Counted from the stretch's first letter, positions 26,116-35,899 are shown. The stretch: DNA of 64,000 nucleotides from Candidatus Thermochlorobacteriaceae bacterium (GCA_029263855.1 JAJUFC010000003.1:124001-188000); one strand, 5' to 3'. A program made the numbers and translations. Notes: generated by a model from the letters alone, not told the origin.

Positions 26116-27078
26116 TCAAGTTCGCAACACGATTTTGCCATAACTTTCTCGCGATGTGAGCAAGCGATGGGCTTCTTCGGCATCATCAAGCCCCAAACAA
26201 TGTCCGATTTCAATGTTCAATTCGCCCGATTCTAATCGGTCTAAAATCCATCGATAGGTGGCGTGGTATCGTTCAGGATTCGCCGTAATCGCGCGCATAG
26301 AAAAGCCCATGAGTTGATGCGATGAATAAACAAGTTGATACGGATTCAGATGAGGACTTTCGCCTGCGGTGTTGCCAAAAAGCACGACTCTGCCGCGCAA
26401 GCCAAGCATCTCGAAGTTGTGCGGAAAGAACGCGCCGCCATTGCCATCAAAAATCGCTTGAACGCCCTCGCCTTTGGCGAGTGACATAACGCGTTCGACA
26501 ATCGGCTCGGAATAGTTCAGCGTAAAGGTTGCGCCAAGTTTTTTGACCCGTTCAAGTTTTCGCTCGCTACTGGAAAGCGCAATCACCGTTGCGCCTTGCA
26601 TCGCGCAAAGTTGAACCAGCATCGTGCCAACGCCGCCCGCCGCTGCATGAATCAAAACCGTTTCGCCACGCTCAACATGCGCAACGGTATGAACCAAGTG
26701 ATACGCCGTTTGCGCAATCACTGGAAATGCCGCGCCCTGCTCAAAAGAGAGATACACAGGCAAGCGGAACGCCGCATATTCAGGCACAACGACAAACTCA
26801 GCGTAGCCGCCGCCCCAATGCCACACCGCAAAAACCTTTTCGCCAACCGCAAAGCGATGCGCATCGCGACCTTTTCGCGTTACAATCCCTGAAACCTCGC
26901 ACCCCATTTCAGGATTTTTGCGCGTTTTATCTGAAAAATATCCATAGCGAATTTTAACATCAGCGTAATTGACGCCAGTCGCCATGACTTTAATCTCAAT
27001 TTCATCATCTCGAAGTTCGGGGCAAGGAACATCAGCGAGAATCAACTTGCCGTCGTCAGTCGGCAGAATTTTTTTCAT
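26116..27078 (-). CDS. Zinc-independent quinone-oxidoreductase-like MDR protein
   Basis: 320 residues of the medium-chain dehydrogenase/reductase superfamily, quinone oxidoreductase type. Motifs: VMATGVNYADVKIRYGYF for the substrate domain, the NADPH loop HAAAGGVGTMLVQLC, and the YGKIVLRT ending. The Cys/His ligands of zinc alcohol dehydrogenases are missing. Probable reductant NADPH; quinone or enone substrate not known. It starts 9 bp from the peroxiredoxin stop, so these two form a small operon that might serve oxidative stress (inference). Confidence 0.88.
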   Translation of the reverse strand: MKKILPTDDGKLILADVPCPELRDDEIEIKVMATGVNYADVKIRYGYFSDKTRKNPEMGCEVSGIVTRKGRDAHRFAVGEKVFAVWHWGGGYAEFVVVPEYAAFRLPVYLSFEQGAAFPVIAQTAYHLVHTVAHVERGETVLIHAAAGGVGTMLVQLCAMQGATVIALSSSERKLERVKKLGATFTLNYSEPIVERVMSLAKGEGVQAIFDGNGGAFFPHNFEMLGLRGRVVLFGNTAGESPHLNPYQLVYSSHQLMGFSMRAITANPERYHATYRWILDRLESGELNIEIGHCLGLDDAEEAHRLLTSRESYGKIVLRT

Positions 27079-27087
27079 GGCGTTGGC

Positions 27088-27591
27088 TCAAAGAGTTTTA
27101 GCAATCGCAAGCACTTCAGACGCATGCGCGTCGGGATTGACCTCTTTGAAAATGCGTTTGATTTTGCCCTCACGGTCAATCAAAAACGTGACGCGACTTG
27201 AAAAGCCGAATCCACTTAGCACACCGTAAGATGTTGAAACTTTCTTATCGGTATCGGAAAGCAACGTAAAATTGAGTTGATGCTCTGACTTAAATTTTTG
27301 GTGCGATTGAACATCATCGACGCTCACGCCAACAACCTCAATGCCTGCACTTTGAAAGTCTGAAAACGTATCGCGAAACGCACAGGCTTCTTTGGTGCAA
27401 CCGGGCGTAAAATCTTTCGGGTAAAAGTAAAGCACAACAGGCTTTCCTTTAAGTGCAGAAAGTGAGATAGGCGTACCACTGTCGGAAAGCAAAGTGAAAT
27501 CGGGCGCAAGGTCGCCCTCTTTGAGCAAGAGTTCTGACTTTGCACAACCAACAAGAAGCGTTAAAAGCAAAAGGAAAAATGTGTTTTTCAT
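27088..27591 (-). CDS. Lipoprotein peroxiredoxin (Bcp/PrxQ type)
   Basis: 167 residues from ATG 27591. The frame is open further upstream, but a lipoprotein signal (LLLLTLLVGCAKS) begins right after this ATG. The catalytic motif is DFTPGCTKEACAFRD: peroxidatic Cys followed five residues later by the resolving Cys, as in PrxQ/Bcp. It reduces peroxides using thioredoxin. The lipoprotein signal would put it in the periplasm, where a thioredoxin supply is unusual. First gene of the pair with the oxidoreductase. Confidence 0.9.
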   Translation of the reverse strand: MKNTFFLLLLTLLVGCAKSELLLKEGDLAPDFTLLSDSGTPISLSALKGKPVVLYFYPKDFTPGCTKEACAFRDTFSDFQSAGIEVVGVSVDDVQSHQKFKSEHQLNFTLLSDTDKKVSTSYGVLSGFGFSSRVTFLIDREGKIKRIFKEVNPDAHASEVLAIAKTL

Positions 27592-27739
27592 CGCTGAAAG
27601 TGGATTGAATTTGAACGGCGAAGTTACGGAATTTTGATAAGCAGAATACAAATTCTCGGAGCGGCACAAACGCATGGCTTGCAGTTGCTCAATGCACGCG
27701 GCATTTTGTTTATATTCCCAAAACAAAATTTTGATAAAG

Positions 27740-28288
27740 ATGCTCACAGTTGAAAAACAAAAAGCAACTTACGACGATTACGCACTCTTGCCCGAAGGCG
27801 CGAAGCATCAACTGATTGACGGAGAAATTATTGAAATGCCAACCCCAATTGTTGCACATCAAAATGCAGTGTTGAATCTTGGTGCGATGTTGCGCGAGAT
27901 TGTGATGAAGAACAAACTCGGACGCGTTCTCATTGCCCCGATGGACGTATTTCTTGACATACACAACACCTTTCAACCTGATGTGATGTTTATTTCAAAT
28001 GAACGTGCCTCAATTATCGGAACAGACATTGTGCGTGGCGCGCCTGATTTGATTGTGGAAGTGCTTTCGCCCTCAACGGCGTATTACGACTTGCGCAAAA
28101 AAATGCCCATTTACTTCAAATATGGCGCGAAAGAATGTTGGATAATTGATGTAAGCGAACGCGCCATCGAGCGTTATGCACTCATCAATGGTGAGCCAAC
28201 GCGCCTCTCAAAATCAACGGGAAATGAACGCATCACAACGCCTGTGTTGCCTGACTTGAACTGTTCTGCCGAAGAAATTTTCGCATAA
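27740..28288 (+). CDS. Uma2-family nuclease-like protein (copy 1)
   Basis: 182 residues from ATG 27740. DUF820/Uma2 fold, a restriction-like PD-(D/E)XK fold: TYDDYALLPEGAKHQLIDGEI, then FQPDVMFIS, APDLIVEVLSPSTAYYDLRKK and a WIIDVSERAIERY ending. The catalytic-type Asp and Glu-x-x are at PDVMF and LIVEV. Uma2 genes are common in cyanobacteria and Chlorobiota and their cellular role is unknown. The gene is followed 21 bp later by gatB, with another Uma2 copy on the far side. Confidence 0.85.
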   Translation: MLTVEKQKATYDDYALLPEGAKHQLIDGEIIEMPTPIVAHQNAVLNLGAMLREIVMKNKLGRVLIAPMDVFLDIHNTFQPDVMFISNERASIIGTDIVRGAPDLIVEVLSPSTAYYDLRKKMPIYFKYGAKECWIIDVSERAIERYALINGEPTRLSKSTGNERITTPVLPDLNCSAEEIFA

Positions 28289-28309
28289 CCTCTTTCAAAT
28301 TTTTGAACT

Positions 28310-29743
28310 GTGGAATACGAACTTGTTGTCGGACTTGAAGTCCACTGCCAACTAAACACGAAGACCAAAGCCTTCTGCGGCTGTTCAACCGAATTTGGCG
28401 CGCCTGCCAATACGAATGTCTGCCCTGTTTGCCTTGCGATGCCCGGCGCGTTGCCCGTATTGAACAAGCAGGTCTTGGAATCGGCGATTAAACTTGGCTT
28501 AACAACGCACTGCACCATTGCGCCTTATTCCATCATGGCGCGAAAAAATTACTTTTATCCCGACCTTCCCAAAGGCTATCAAATCTCGCAATACGAGGAG
28601 CCGATTTGTAGCGAGGGCTATATCGAGTTTGATTTAGATGGCGAGAAAAAGCGTGTGCGCTTGGTGCGAATCCACATGGAAGAAGATGCGGGAAAATCCA
28701 TTCACGATATTGGCGAAGAAACCTACATCGATGCCAATCGTTGTGGTGTGCCACTCTTGGAAATTGTGAGCTACCCCGACATTCGCTCAACGAAAGAAGC
28801 GTCGGCTTATTTGCAAAAACTGCGCGCAATCGTGCGCTGGCTTGGCATTTCCGATGGGAATATGGAAGAAGGCTCACTGCGGTGCGACGCAAACGTCTCG
28901 GTGCGTCCAAAAGGCTCGGAAAAATTCGGCACGCGCACGGAAATCAAAAACATGAACTCGTTCAAGAGCGTTGAAAATGCGATTCAATACGAAATGGAGC
29001 GGCAAATTGAAGTCTTGAAGTCGGGCGGAACAATCGTTCAAGAAACACGCTTGTGGGATGCCGATAAGTTCGAAACGCGCCCAATGCGCTCAAAAGAAGC
29101 GGCTCACGATTATCGCTATTTCCCCGAACCCGACCTCGTGCCGATTGAAGTCAGCGATGAACTGCTCTCGCTCATTAAAGCCGAACTACCTGAAATGCCC
29201 GAAGTGCGCGCAACGCGGTTCGTTTCGCAGTATCAAATTCCTGAATACGATGCAAAAGTCATTACCACCGACCGCTTGCTCGCCGACTATTACGAAGAAG
29301 CCGCCAAAGTCTGTGGCGACCCAAAAGCAACTTCAAATTGGATTATGGGCGAAGTGCTCCGCACACTTAAAGAAAAAGCCATTGAAATTTCGGCATTCCC
29401 GATTGAGGCAAAGCGGCTTGGCGTGCTCATTTCGCTCGTCAAACAAGGCGTTATCAATGGTAATACGGCGAAAGAAGTCGTTTTCGTCAAAATGCTCGAC
29501 GAACCCACATCGCCCCAAGACATCGTTAAGCGCGATGGACTTGCACAAGTGAGCGATACTTCCGCGATTGAAAAAGAAATCGCCGAAGTCTTATCCGCAA
29601 GCCCAACTCAACTTGCAGACTATCGCTCTGGAAAAACAAAACTCTTCGGCTACTTCGTTGGCGAAACTATGAAGCGCATGAAAGGCAAAGCCAATCCGCA
29701 AATCATTAACGACATTCTGAAACGAAAATTAGAATCGGTATGA
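28310..29743 (+). CDS. gatB: Aspartyl/glutamyl-tRNA amidotransferase subunit B
   Basis: 477 residues from a GTG at 28310. GatB, with GatA and GatC, transamidates Glu-tRNA(Gln) or Asp-tRNA(Asn). Motifs: [23 protein letters not shown] with a CxC and [17 protein letters not shown] (zinc cysteines), [12 protein letters not shown], and the C-terminal GatB helical region ending INDILKRKL. Length is normal. No gatA or gatC is adjacent. Its stop overlaps the start of the next Uma2 gene (ATGA at 29740). Confidence 0.95.
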   Translation: MEYELVVGLEVHCQLNTKTKAFCGCSTEFGAPANTNVCPVCLAMPGALPVLNKQVLESAIKLGLTTHCTIAPYSIMARKNYFYPDLPKGYQISQYEEPICSEGYIEFDLDGEKKRVRLVRIHMEEDAGKSIHDIGEETYIDANRCGVPLLEIVSYPDIRSTKEASAYLQKLRAIVRWLGISDGNMEEGSLRCDANVSVRPKGSEKFGTRTEIKNMNSFKSVENAIQYEMERQIEVLKSGGTIVQETRLWDADKFETRPMRSKEAAHDYRYFPEPDLVPIEVSDELLSLIKAELPEMPEVRATRFVSQYQIPEYDAKVITTDRLLADYYEEAAKVCGDPKATSNWIMGEVLRTLKEKAIEISAFPIEAKRLGVLISLVKQGVINGNTAKEVVFVKMLDEPTSPQDIVKRDGLAQVSDTSAIEKEIAEVLSASPTQLADYRSGKTKLFGYFVGETMKRMKGKANPQIINDILKRKLESV

Positions 29744-30342
29744 TTGCAACGCACCCAAAACAAGAAACCGTTCAAAACTTGCCTGAAAAGAGACGATGGA
29801 CATCGGAAGAGTATTTGAAGATGGCGGAGTGTGGGGTGTTATCGTCCGATGAAAAACTTGAACTGATTGACGGAGAAATCTACAAGAAAATGAGTCCTGT
29901 CGGCTTGCCTCACTTCTGGTGCGTGAACCGCCTGAATCAATTGTTTCACACCAAACTTTTGAACAAAGTCGTTGTTTCAATTCAAAATCCGTTGTGGTTG
30001 GACGACTACAACGAGCCTGAACCCGATATGGTGCTTCTGCCGATGATGGGAAGCCAAGAGAGACCGAGTGGCAAAGATGCGCTGTTGGTGGTGGAAGTGT
30101 CGGATTCAACTGTCAAGATGGACCGCACGGTGAAAGTGCCACTGTATGGGCGTTTTGGAGTGGTGGAAGTGTGGTTAGTGAATTTGATGGAAGGTTGTGT
30201 GGAAGTGTATCGCAAGCCGAGCGCGGAAGGATACAGCGAAGTGAAGCGATACGATGAGCGCGAGTGGATTAGCCTTGTGAAGTTTCCCGATGTGAAAATT
30301 TCAGTAGCCGAAATTTTGGGCATAAAAGCCTTAAATTTGTAA
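29740..30342 (+). CDS. Uma2-family nuclease-like protein (copy 2)
   Basis: 200 residues. ATG at 29740 overlaps the gatB stop by four bases (ATGA), so translation is likely coupled. Uma2 fold: [63 protein letters not shown] and [14 protein letters not shown]. Close relative of the family but divergent from copy 1 at 27740. Function unknown. Confidence 0.85.
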   Translation: MIATHPKQETVQNLPEKRRWTSEEYLKMAECGVLSSDEKLELIDGEIYKKMSPVGLPHFWCVNRLNQLFHTKLLNKVVVSIQNPLWLDDYNEPEPDMVLLPMMGSQERPSGKDALLVVEVSDSTVKMDRTVKVPLYGRFGVVEVWLVNLMEGCVEVYRKPSAEGYSEVKRYDEREWISLVKFPDVKISVAEILGIKALNL

Positions 30343-30374
30343 GATGTTTCAAACATTTAATCTAACAACCAGCC

Positions 30375-31037
30375 TTGTCCTTTTCGCTTGTTCATCTTGT
30401 AAAGCCGACGACACAAAAAGAGCCTGCTCCACTCGTTTTGATGCTTCATGGCTATGGTGCAAATGAATATGATTTGATTGGTCTTGCTGATGCGCTCGAT
30501 GCGCGCTTTACGGTCATTAGTGCGCGTGCACCGCTCTCGCTTGGGAATGGAGGCTATGCGTGGTTTCCGCTGGCGTTCACGGACGAAGGCATCAAGGTAT
30601 TGGATACGAAATCGGCGATTCACAGTCGAGATTTGATTTTGAAGTTTCTTGATGAAATCGCGGCGCAATACAAGGTCGACGCGAAAAGAATTTTTTTAAT
30701 GGGATTTAGTCAAGGCTCGTCAATGGCGTATAGCATCGCGCTCACCGAGCCGCATCGCCTTGCGGGAATGGTCGCGATGAGCGGACGCTTGCCTGACGAA
30801 CGTTTGCTCAAGCTTGCCCCGACAGAGCATCTAAAAAATTTTCCCATCTTCGTTTCGCACGGGCTTTACGACGAAATTCTTCCGATTCAAAACGGGCGCG
30901 AAAGCGACGCGCGATTGCGCGAACTGCAAATGAACGTCGCTTACAAAGAGTATCCGATGGCGCATCAAATTTCGCCCGAATGCCTATCGGACATTTCAAA
31001 TTGGCTCACCGAACAACTCAATCACGCTCACCACTAA
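30375..31037 (+). CDS. Phospholipase/carboxylesterase-family hydrolase
   Basis: 220 residues from TTG 30375; no in-frame ATG or GTG lies between it and an upstream stop. Alpha/beta hydrolase of the small carboxylesterase group: oxyanion region VLMLHGYGANEYDLIGL, nucleophile Ser in FLMGFSQGSSMAYSIAL, Asp in SHGLYDEILPIQ, His in YPMAHQISPE. Substrate not predicted. It is followed after 8 bp by asnB. Confidence 0.85.
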   Translation: MSFSLVHLVKPTTQKEPAPLVLMLHGYGANEYDLIGLADALDARFTVISARAPLSLGNGGYAWFPLAFTDEGIKVLDTKSAIHSRDLILKFLDEIAAQYKVDAKRIFLMGFSQGSSMAYSIALTEPHRLAGMVAMSGRLPDERLLKLAPTEHLKNFPIFVSHGLYDEILPIQNGRESDARLRELQMNVAYKEYPMAHQISPECLSDISNWLTEQLNHAHH

Positions 31038-31045
31038 CTCAACTA

Positions 31046-32992
31046 ATGTGCGGCATCGCAGGAACGATTGGCTTTGCGGACAAAGCCTTGCTTGAAAAAA
31101 TGACGACCGTGATTCACCATCGCGGACCCGACGACGGCGGCATCGAACTCTTCTTGGAAAAAACGCCTGTCGGCTTTGGCTTTCGCCGTCTCGCCATCAT
31201 TGACCTCTCGCCGCTCGGACATCAACCAATGTTCAACGCCGATAGGTCGCTCTGCATCATCTTCAACGGCGAGATTTACAACTACCAAGAAGTCAAATCC
31301 GAACTGCTCAAAAAAGGCTACGCCTTCAAATCGGCGACCGACACGGAAGTGATTTTAAACGCCTACGCCGAATGGGGCTTCGCGTGCGTTCAACGCTTGC
31401 GCGGAATGTGGGCGTTCGCGATTTACGATATGCGCAACGACGTCGTTTTCCTTTCGCGAGACCGCTTGGGCGAAAAGCCGCTTTACTTCGCGCGCCTCTC
31501 AAACAATCGCCTCATCTTCGCTTCCGAAGTCAAATCCCTCTTGCAATCGCCCGAAGTTCTGCGCCAAATCGAGCCTGACGGGATTCTCTCGACGCTCTTT
31601 TTCCTTTGGACTCCCGAACCCAAAACCGCGTTCAAAGGCATCGAGAAGTTGCCCGCAGGGTGCAATCTCGTCGTCAAAAATGGCGAGATGAAAATTGAGC
31701 GTTATTGGGACGTCTCGTTTGAAGGCTACGGCGACGACAAAGGCGAACAAGCCTACATCGAAGAACTCGACGCGCTCCTTCGAAAAACCGTCAAAGAGCA
31801 AATGGTCGCTGACGTCAAGGTCGGCGCGTTTCTTTCGGGCGGATTGGATTCTTCGCTCGTCGCCGCCTTGATGACGAAGGAAAAAGGCGAACCCATCACG
31901 ACCTACACCATCGCCTTCACCGAAGAAGACAAGAAGTTCGAGGCGATGCCCGATGACCAAAAGTATGCCAAAATCGTCGCCAAGCATCTGAACGCCGATT
32001 ATCGCGAAATCGTCATCAAGCCCGACATCGTCGAGCTTCTGCCGAAAATGATTTATCACCTCGACGAACCCATCGCCGACCCTGCGAGCATCAACACGTA
32101 TCTCATCTGCAAAATGGCGAAGGAAAGCGGCACGACCGTGATGCTGTCGGGAATGGGCGCGGACGAGATTTTCAGCGGTTATCGCAAGCATCTTTCCGTC
32201 AAGGTCGCGAGCCTTTACAAGCGGATTCCGTCGTTTGTGCGTTCAGGCGTGATTGAGCCTGCGGTTCAAGCCTTGCCCGTCGCGAGCGAAAGCGGCGGCT
32301 ATCGCGCGACGCGCTGGGCGAAAAAGTTTCTCAAAGCCGCCTCGCTTCCCGACTTCGATGCGTTCATCGGCAATTATTCCTACTACAACGCTTCGGAAAT
32401 GGCGGCGTTGCTCGCGCCCGAATTTCGCGAACAGTGTTACGCCTCGCACAAAGAAAGTTACCCGATTCGCCGACACTACGAACTGCGCGAAGAGTTCTTG
32501 AAGCAACAGCCCAATTTGGACTTGGTTACGCTGATGTGCGCCGTCGATACGAAGTGCTTTTTGGCAAGTTTGAATTTGACCTACTCGGACAAATCCTCAA
32601 TGGCGGCGAGCGTCGAGGAGCGCGTGCCGCTCGTGGATTTCAAGGTCGTCGAGTTCGCGCATCGCTTGCCTGAACGCTACAAGCTTAACGGCTTCACGCA
32701 AAAATATATCCTGAAAAAAGTGGCGGAGCGATACTTGCCGAAGGAAATCATCTATCGCCCGAAAGCCCCGTTTGGCGCGCCGTTGCGGGCGTGGGTGAAG
32801 AAAGATTTAGACCCGTTGATTCAAGAGTGCCTGTCGGAAGAGCAGTTGAAGCGGCGCGGATTGTTCAACGCGAAAGCGGTGCGCGAAATCATCGCGCGCG
32901 ACAAGACGGGCAAAGAAGACAACGCGCATCGGATATGGGCGCTTCTGACGATCGAACTCTGGATGCGGCGCTTCATCGACCAAACGCCTTAA
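31046..32992 (+). CDS. asnB: Glutamine-hydrolysing asparagine synthase
   Basis: 648 residues. ATG 31046 puts the nucleophile Cys at position 2 (MCGIAGTIGFA), as required for an Ntn-type amidotransferase. The glutaminase part spans about 1-200 and the synthase part holds the PP-loop SGGLDSSLVAAL at about 265. Makes asparagine from aspartate with glutamine as nitrogen donor. Some members act in surface polysaccharide clusters, but the context here is plain. Confidence 0.93.
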   Translation: MCGIAGTIGFADKALLEKMTTVIHHRGPDDGGIELFLEKTPVGFGFRRLAIIDLSPLGHQPMFNADRSLCIIFNGEIYNYQEVKSELLKKGYAFKSATDTEVILNAYAEWGFACVQRLRGMWAFAIYDMRNDVVFLSRDRLGEKPLYFARLSNNRLIFASEVKSLLQSPEVLRQIEPDGILSTLFFLWTPEPKTAFKGIEKLPAGCNLVVKNGEMKIERYWDVSFEGYGDDKGEQAYIEELDALLRKTVKEQMVADVKVGAFLSGGLDSSLVAALMTKEKGEPITTYTIAFTEEDKKFEAMPDDQKYAKIVAKHLNADYREIVIKPDIVELLPKMIYHLDEPIADPASINTYLICKMAKESGTTVMLSGMGADEIFSGYRKHLSVKVASLYKRIPSFVRSGVIEPAVQALPVASESGGYRATRWAKKFLKAASLPDFDAFIGNYSYYNASEMAALLAPEFREQCYASHKESYPIRRHYELREEFLKQQPNLDLVTLMCAVDTKCFLASLNLTYSDKSSMAASVEERVPLVDFKVVEFAHRLPERYKLNGFTQKYILKKVAERYLPKEIIYRPKAPFGAPLRAWVKKDLDPLIQECLSEEQLKRRGLFNAKAVREIIARDKTGKEDNAHRIWALLTIELWMRRFIDQTP

Positions 32993-33061
32993 ACAAATCG
33001 CGTCTTGAAACGTTGACTTCAACGCATTGTGAGTAAATTGAACGACAACCAATCGCGCGCT

Positions 33062-34234
33062 ATGAACGAAAAACTTTCGACCGAAGACTACAAAATCATT
33101 TCCATCGAACTCGAAGAGCCGCTTTCCGAACTTGACGCTTCGACTCTGAAAAGTCTTTTTGCAGACTGCGACGAGCGCGAACTCGCCTACGAGTTGGACG
33201 AAAGCGAGTTCGTTCTTTTCCTCAACGCGATTGACCTTGAAGTCTTCAAAGAAAAAATCGCCATCGTTGCCGCGCAATCCAATTCGCAAGCTCTGAACGC
33301 TCTGTTGGGAAGAACGCTCGACGAAATCGATCGCATCAGAAGTTACGGCTTAAAAAACGGAAAGCGGGTTTATGTTGGCTACGACCGCGAGCGAAAAGTC
33401 CTCGCCCGCAAAGAAAAAGAAACGCGCCGCCAACAGCATTACTACGCAAACGAGAACGATTTTTCGGAAACCAATAACCCTTTGCCCGCTGAATTTGAAA
33501 ACCAAATCATCTGCGGCGATAGCGTAGACATCTTGAAGCGCTTGCCCGATAATTGCGTTGACCTCGTCTTTACTTCGCCGCCCTACAATTTTGGATTGGA
33601 TTACGAAGCAAATGGCGACGCGCATTACTGGGAACATTATTTCGACAAACTCTTTGCGATTTTTGACGAGTGCGCGCGCGTTCTCAAATTCGGCGGCAGA
33701 ATCGTCGTCAACATTCAGCCGCTCTTTTCGGACTACATTCCAAGCCATCACATCATCAGCAACTTCTTCATCAGCAAACGATTCATTTGGAAAGGCGAAA
33801 TTTTGTGGGAAAAAAACAATTACAACTGCAAATACACCGCTTGGGGCAGCTGGAAGAGTCCAAGCAACCCATATCTCAAATACACGTGGGAATTTTTGGA
33901 AATTTTCGCCAAAGGAACGCTCAAGAAAGACGGCGCGAAAGAAAACATCGACTTGACCGCCGATGAGTTCAAAAAATGGGTCGTGGCAAAATGGTCGATT
34001 GCGCCTGAACGGCAAATGAAAGACTTTGACCACCCCGCGATGTTTCCCGAAGAACTTGCCAAGCGCGTTTTGAAGTTGTTTAGTTTTCAGAACGACGTGG
34101 TTTTAGACCCGTTTAACGGCGTTGGCACGACAACCTACGTCGCTAAGATGACGAACCGTAGATATTTGGGAATTGACATTTCGAGAGAGTATTGCGAGAA
34201 AGCGACGCATCGCCTCGGAAATACGCTATTCTAA
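33062..34234 (+). CDS. Beta-class DNA methyltransferase of type II R-M
   Basis: 390 residues from ATG 33062 (a GTG 33 bases upstream in frame is an alternative). Motif IV is TSPPYNFGLDY at about 170-180 and motif I comes last, DPFNGVGTTTYVAKM, so the class order is beta; SPPY suits N4-cytosine or N6-adenine modification. About 110 N-terminal residues before the domain are extra and are rich in acidic residues. The endonuclease gene follows after 6 bases. Together they form a standard R-M pair. Confidence 0.9.
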   Translation: MNEKLSTEDYKIISIELEEPLSELDASTLKSLFADCDERELAYELDESEFVLFLNAIDLEVFKEKIAIVAAQSNSQALNALLGRTLDEIDRIRSYGLKNGKRVYVGYDRERKVLARKEKETRRQQHYYANENDFSETNNPLPAEFENQIICGDSVDILKRLPDNCVDLVFTSPPYNFGLDYEANGDAHYWEHYFDKLFAIFDECARVLKFGGRIVVNIQPLFSDYIPSHHIISNFFISKRFIWKGEILWEKNNYNCKYTAWGSWKSPSNPYLKYTWEFLEIFAKGTLKKDGAKENIDLTADEFKKWVVAKWSIAPERQMKDFDHPAMFPEELAKRVLKLFSFQNDVVLDPFNGVGTTTYVAKMTNRRYLGIDISREYCEKATHRLGNTLF

Positions 34235-34240
34235 CGCGCT

Positions 34241-34942
34241 ATGCCTTGCACGTTGGACGACATTTTGAAAGCCTATCAACTCTTGGTGAAGGGCATCGAG
34301 AGCGACGCGGAAAACGATGAAGAACGAGCGTATGGCGGCATCATTCGCGCCGCAAAAGGCAAGTTGGTTGAAAGCATCGCGCGTCATATGGTTGAAATCG
34401 CGTGGCATAATCTTGGAGGCGATGAATCGCGATTGTCGTTGGAGAGAAAAACGATTCGAATTCCCATCAATCCCGCTTATATCGACAAAATCAAAAGCGA
34501 AGAAGTCAAAGCGCATATCAAGGCAAACATTTCGGATTATTTCTATGGGTTCAAGACGGACATTCACGTCTCAATCGACGAAAAACTCGTGATGGGGATT
34601 GAGTGCAAAGCATATGCGGAGAACGCGATGCTCAAAAGGATATTAGTGGATTTCACTTTGCTCAAAAGCGTTTTTCCCAACGCAAAGTGCGCGCTTCTGC
34701 AATTGGAGAGTCAACTAACGGGTGATTATTCTCAACCGCTGAAAAGCGTCATATATGGCAGTCCATCTACGCACACGTTGCTTTCATACTTTGATGTCGA
34801 ACTGAACATCATCACGTTGCTTGAAGGGGAGCGAAAGGTTGACGAACCCATACACGACCCGAAATACTACAAGGAGTTGAAGAAAGAAGCGTTGGAGAAA
34901 GGAATCAAAACAATGGAGAAGTTATTGCAAGAATACGCTTAG
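34241..34942 (+). CDS. Type II restriction endonuclease (predicted)
   Basis: 233 residues. The PD-(D/E)XK core shows Asp107 in FKTDIHVSIDEK followed by ECK (Glu121, Lys123) in VMGIECKAYAEN. The gene begins six bases after the methyltransferase, which strongly supports endonuclease function. The C-terminus is helical and charged. No named enzyme is recalled with confidence, and the recognition site is not readable. Confidence 0.75.
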   Translation: MPCTLDDILKAYQLLVKGIESDAENDEERAYGGIIRAAKGKLVESIARHMVEIAWHNLGGDESRLSLERKTIRIPINPAYIDKIKSEEVKAHIKANISDYFYGFKTDIHVSIDEKLVMGIECKAYAENAMLKRILVDFTLLKSVFPNAKCALLQLESQLTGDYSQPLKSVIYGSPSTHTLLSYFDVELNIITLLEGERKVDEPIHDPKYYKELKKEALEKGIKTMEKLLQEYA

Positions 34943-35026
34943 CGGCGTTGAAAAGCCGATGAGTCGTCGCAATCTGCCGTCGTTGAAGCGTTTAATGCGT
35001 TCTTTTCGTAAATTCGCTCGTCTCTT

Positions 35027-35046
35027 TTTTCAACTCTTTTCAACTC
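35027..35046. repeat. 10-bp tandem duplication
   Basis: TTTTCAACTC appears twice in direct contact in the 131-bp gap between the endonuclease gene and the next secreted protein. Confidence 0.75.
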
Positions 35047-35073
35047 TAACTTGCAAATAGCGAAAATATCAAT

Positions 35074-35808
35074 ATGAAATACCGCATTCTGCTCACGTGT
35101 ATTTCCCTCTTGTTCATCGTCGCTACCAACCTTTCAGCCCAGCAACGCCGCTCAAAACCAGAACCTGAAATCCCCTCCGATTCCCTTCGCAAAATGCTCT
35201 CCGCAAAAGGCAAAGAAGCGACGCTTCACGCGATTTATATGCGCCACGTCGTTGAGCAACTCAACGCGATTGAAAACGAATACATCAAACTCGGTTACGA
35301 CGGCAAGCGCGTCAGCGAGCTCGTCGATAGCTCCATCAAAGCCAATCCGAAAGAAGCCGACGCGATTCTCGTCGACCTTTCGCTCGGCAAACGAATGGAT
35401 GTCAAACCGATTACCAAGCCAACGGGCAACTTCGATGGCTACCTCAGCCCCAACGCAGAACGAATGATTTTCGGACTGCAATGGGACACGAAAAACAAAC
35501 CCTTTTTGAAAAATCTCAAAGAAGGAAAGTTCCCTGACCTCGATCGCGATATGGAGCAAATTCTCATCAACGAAGCCAATCAGAACAAATTGGTCGAGGA
35601 GTATATGCGCACTGCAATCGTGGAACGCGTGCGACAACACATCGCAAAAAAGTTCATTTTCGCCCTTGACGCGACCGACCCGCTCAGCCCGAAAGTTGGA
35701 GAAAGCGTCGAGTCATATTTAATCAACAACTTGCGCGTAGTGCTTGCGGGAAAAAACATCTCGGAACTAACTCAAATGATGAGCGTTGTAGACAAGTTCT
35801 TTGATTAA
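35074..35808 (+). CDS. Secreted helical protein of unknown function
   Basis: 244 residues with a signal peptide (ILLTCISLLFIVATNLSAQ). The mature part is charged and mostly helical (EQLNAIENEYIKLGYDGKRV; NEANQNKLVEEYMRTAIVERVR). No family recognised. It lies 91 bp before an RND pump gene in the place where an adaptor subunit would be expected, but it lacks the lipoyl and barrel-sandwich features of adaptors. Confidence 0.6.
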   Translation: MKYRILLTCISLLFIVATNLSAQQRRSKPEPEIPSDSLRKMLSAKGKEATLHAIYMRHVVEQLNAIENEYIKLGYDGKRVSELVDSSIKANPKEADAILVDLSLGKRMDVKPITKPTGNFDGYLSPNAERMIFGLQWDTKNKPFLKNLKEGKFPDLDRDMEQILINEANQNKLVEEYMRTAIVERVRQHIAKKFIFALDATDPLSPKVGESVESYLINNLRVVLAGKNISELTQMMSVVDKFFD

Positions 35809-35899
35809 TCTTGTCGTTTCATTGTTGCAGAAGCGCGGATGATGCGAGGAAGGCGTTGGTCGAGTCGCGTTATCCGTGCGATTGTTTTAAGAAAGAAAA

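Noticed and set aside
26025-26213. 62-codon minus-strand ORF at the 3' end of the oxidoreductase gene
   Set aside because: Overlaps the oxidoreductase in another frame and extends into the hairpin region; no initiation site or conserved feature.
30344-30466. ATG-initiated reading frame MFQTFNLTTSLVLFACSSC, lipoprotein-like, at the start of the esterase gene
   Set aside because: It is out of frame with the esterase, ends after about 40 codons, and the TTG start in the esterase frame gives the family's usual N-terminus. The signal-like look is probably chance.
31499-32191. 230-codon open frame antisense to asparagine synthase
   Set aside because: It is the mirror of a strongly conserved coding region; the long frame arises from the codon bias of the genome and its translation has no recognisable fold.
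33350-34033. 227-codon open frame antisense to the intact DNA methyltransferase
   Set aside because: Same explanation: shadow of a gene with clear SPPY and FNGVGTT motifs on the other strand.
35074-35808. Adaptor (membrane fusion) subunit for the RND pump
   Set aside because: It has a signal peptide and lies upstream of the pump, but has no lipoyl-like or beta-barrel segments and is only 244 residues, mostly helical.
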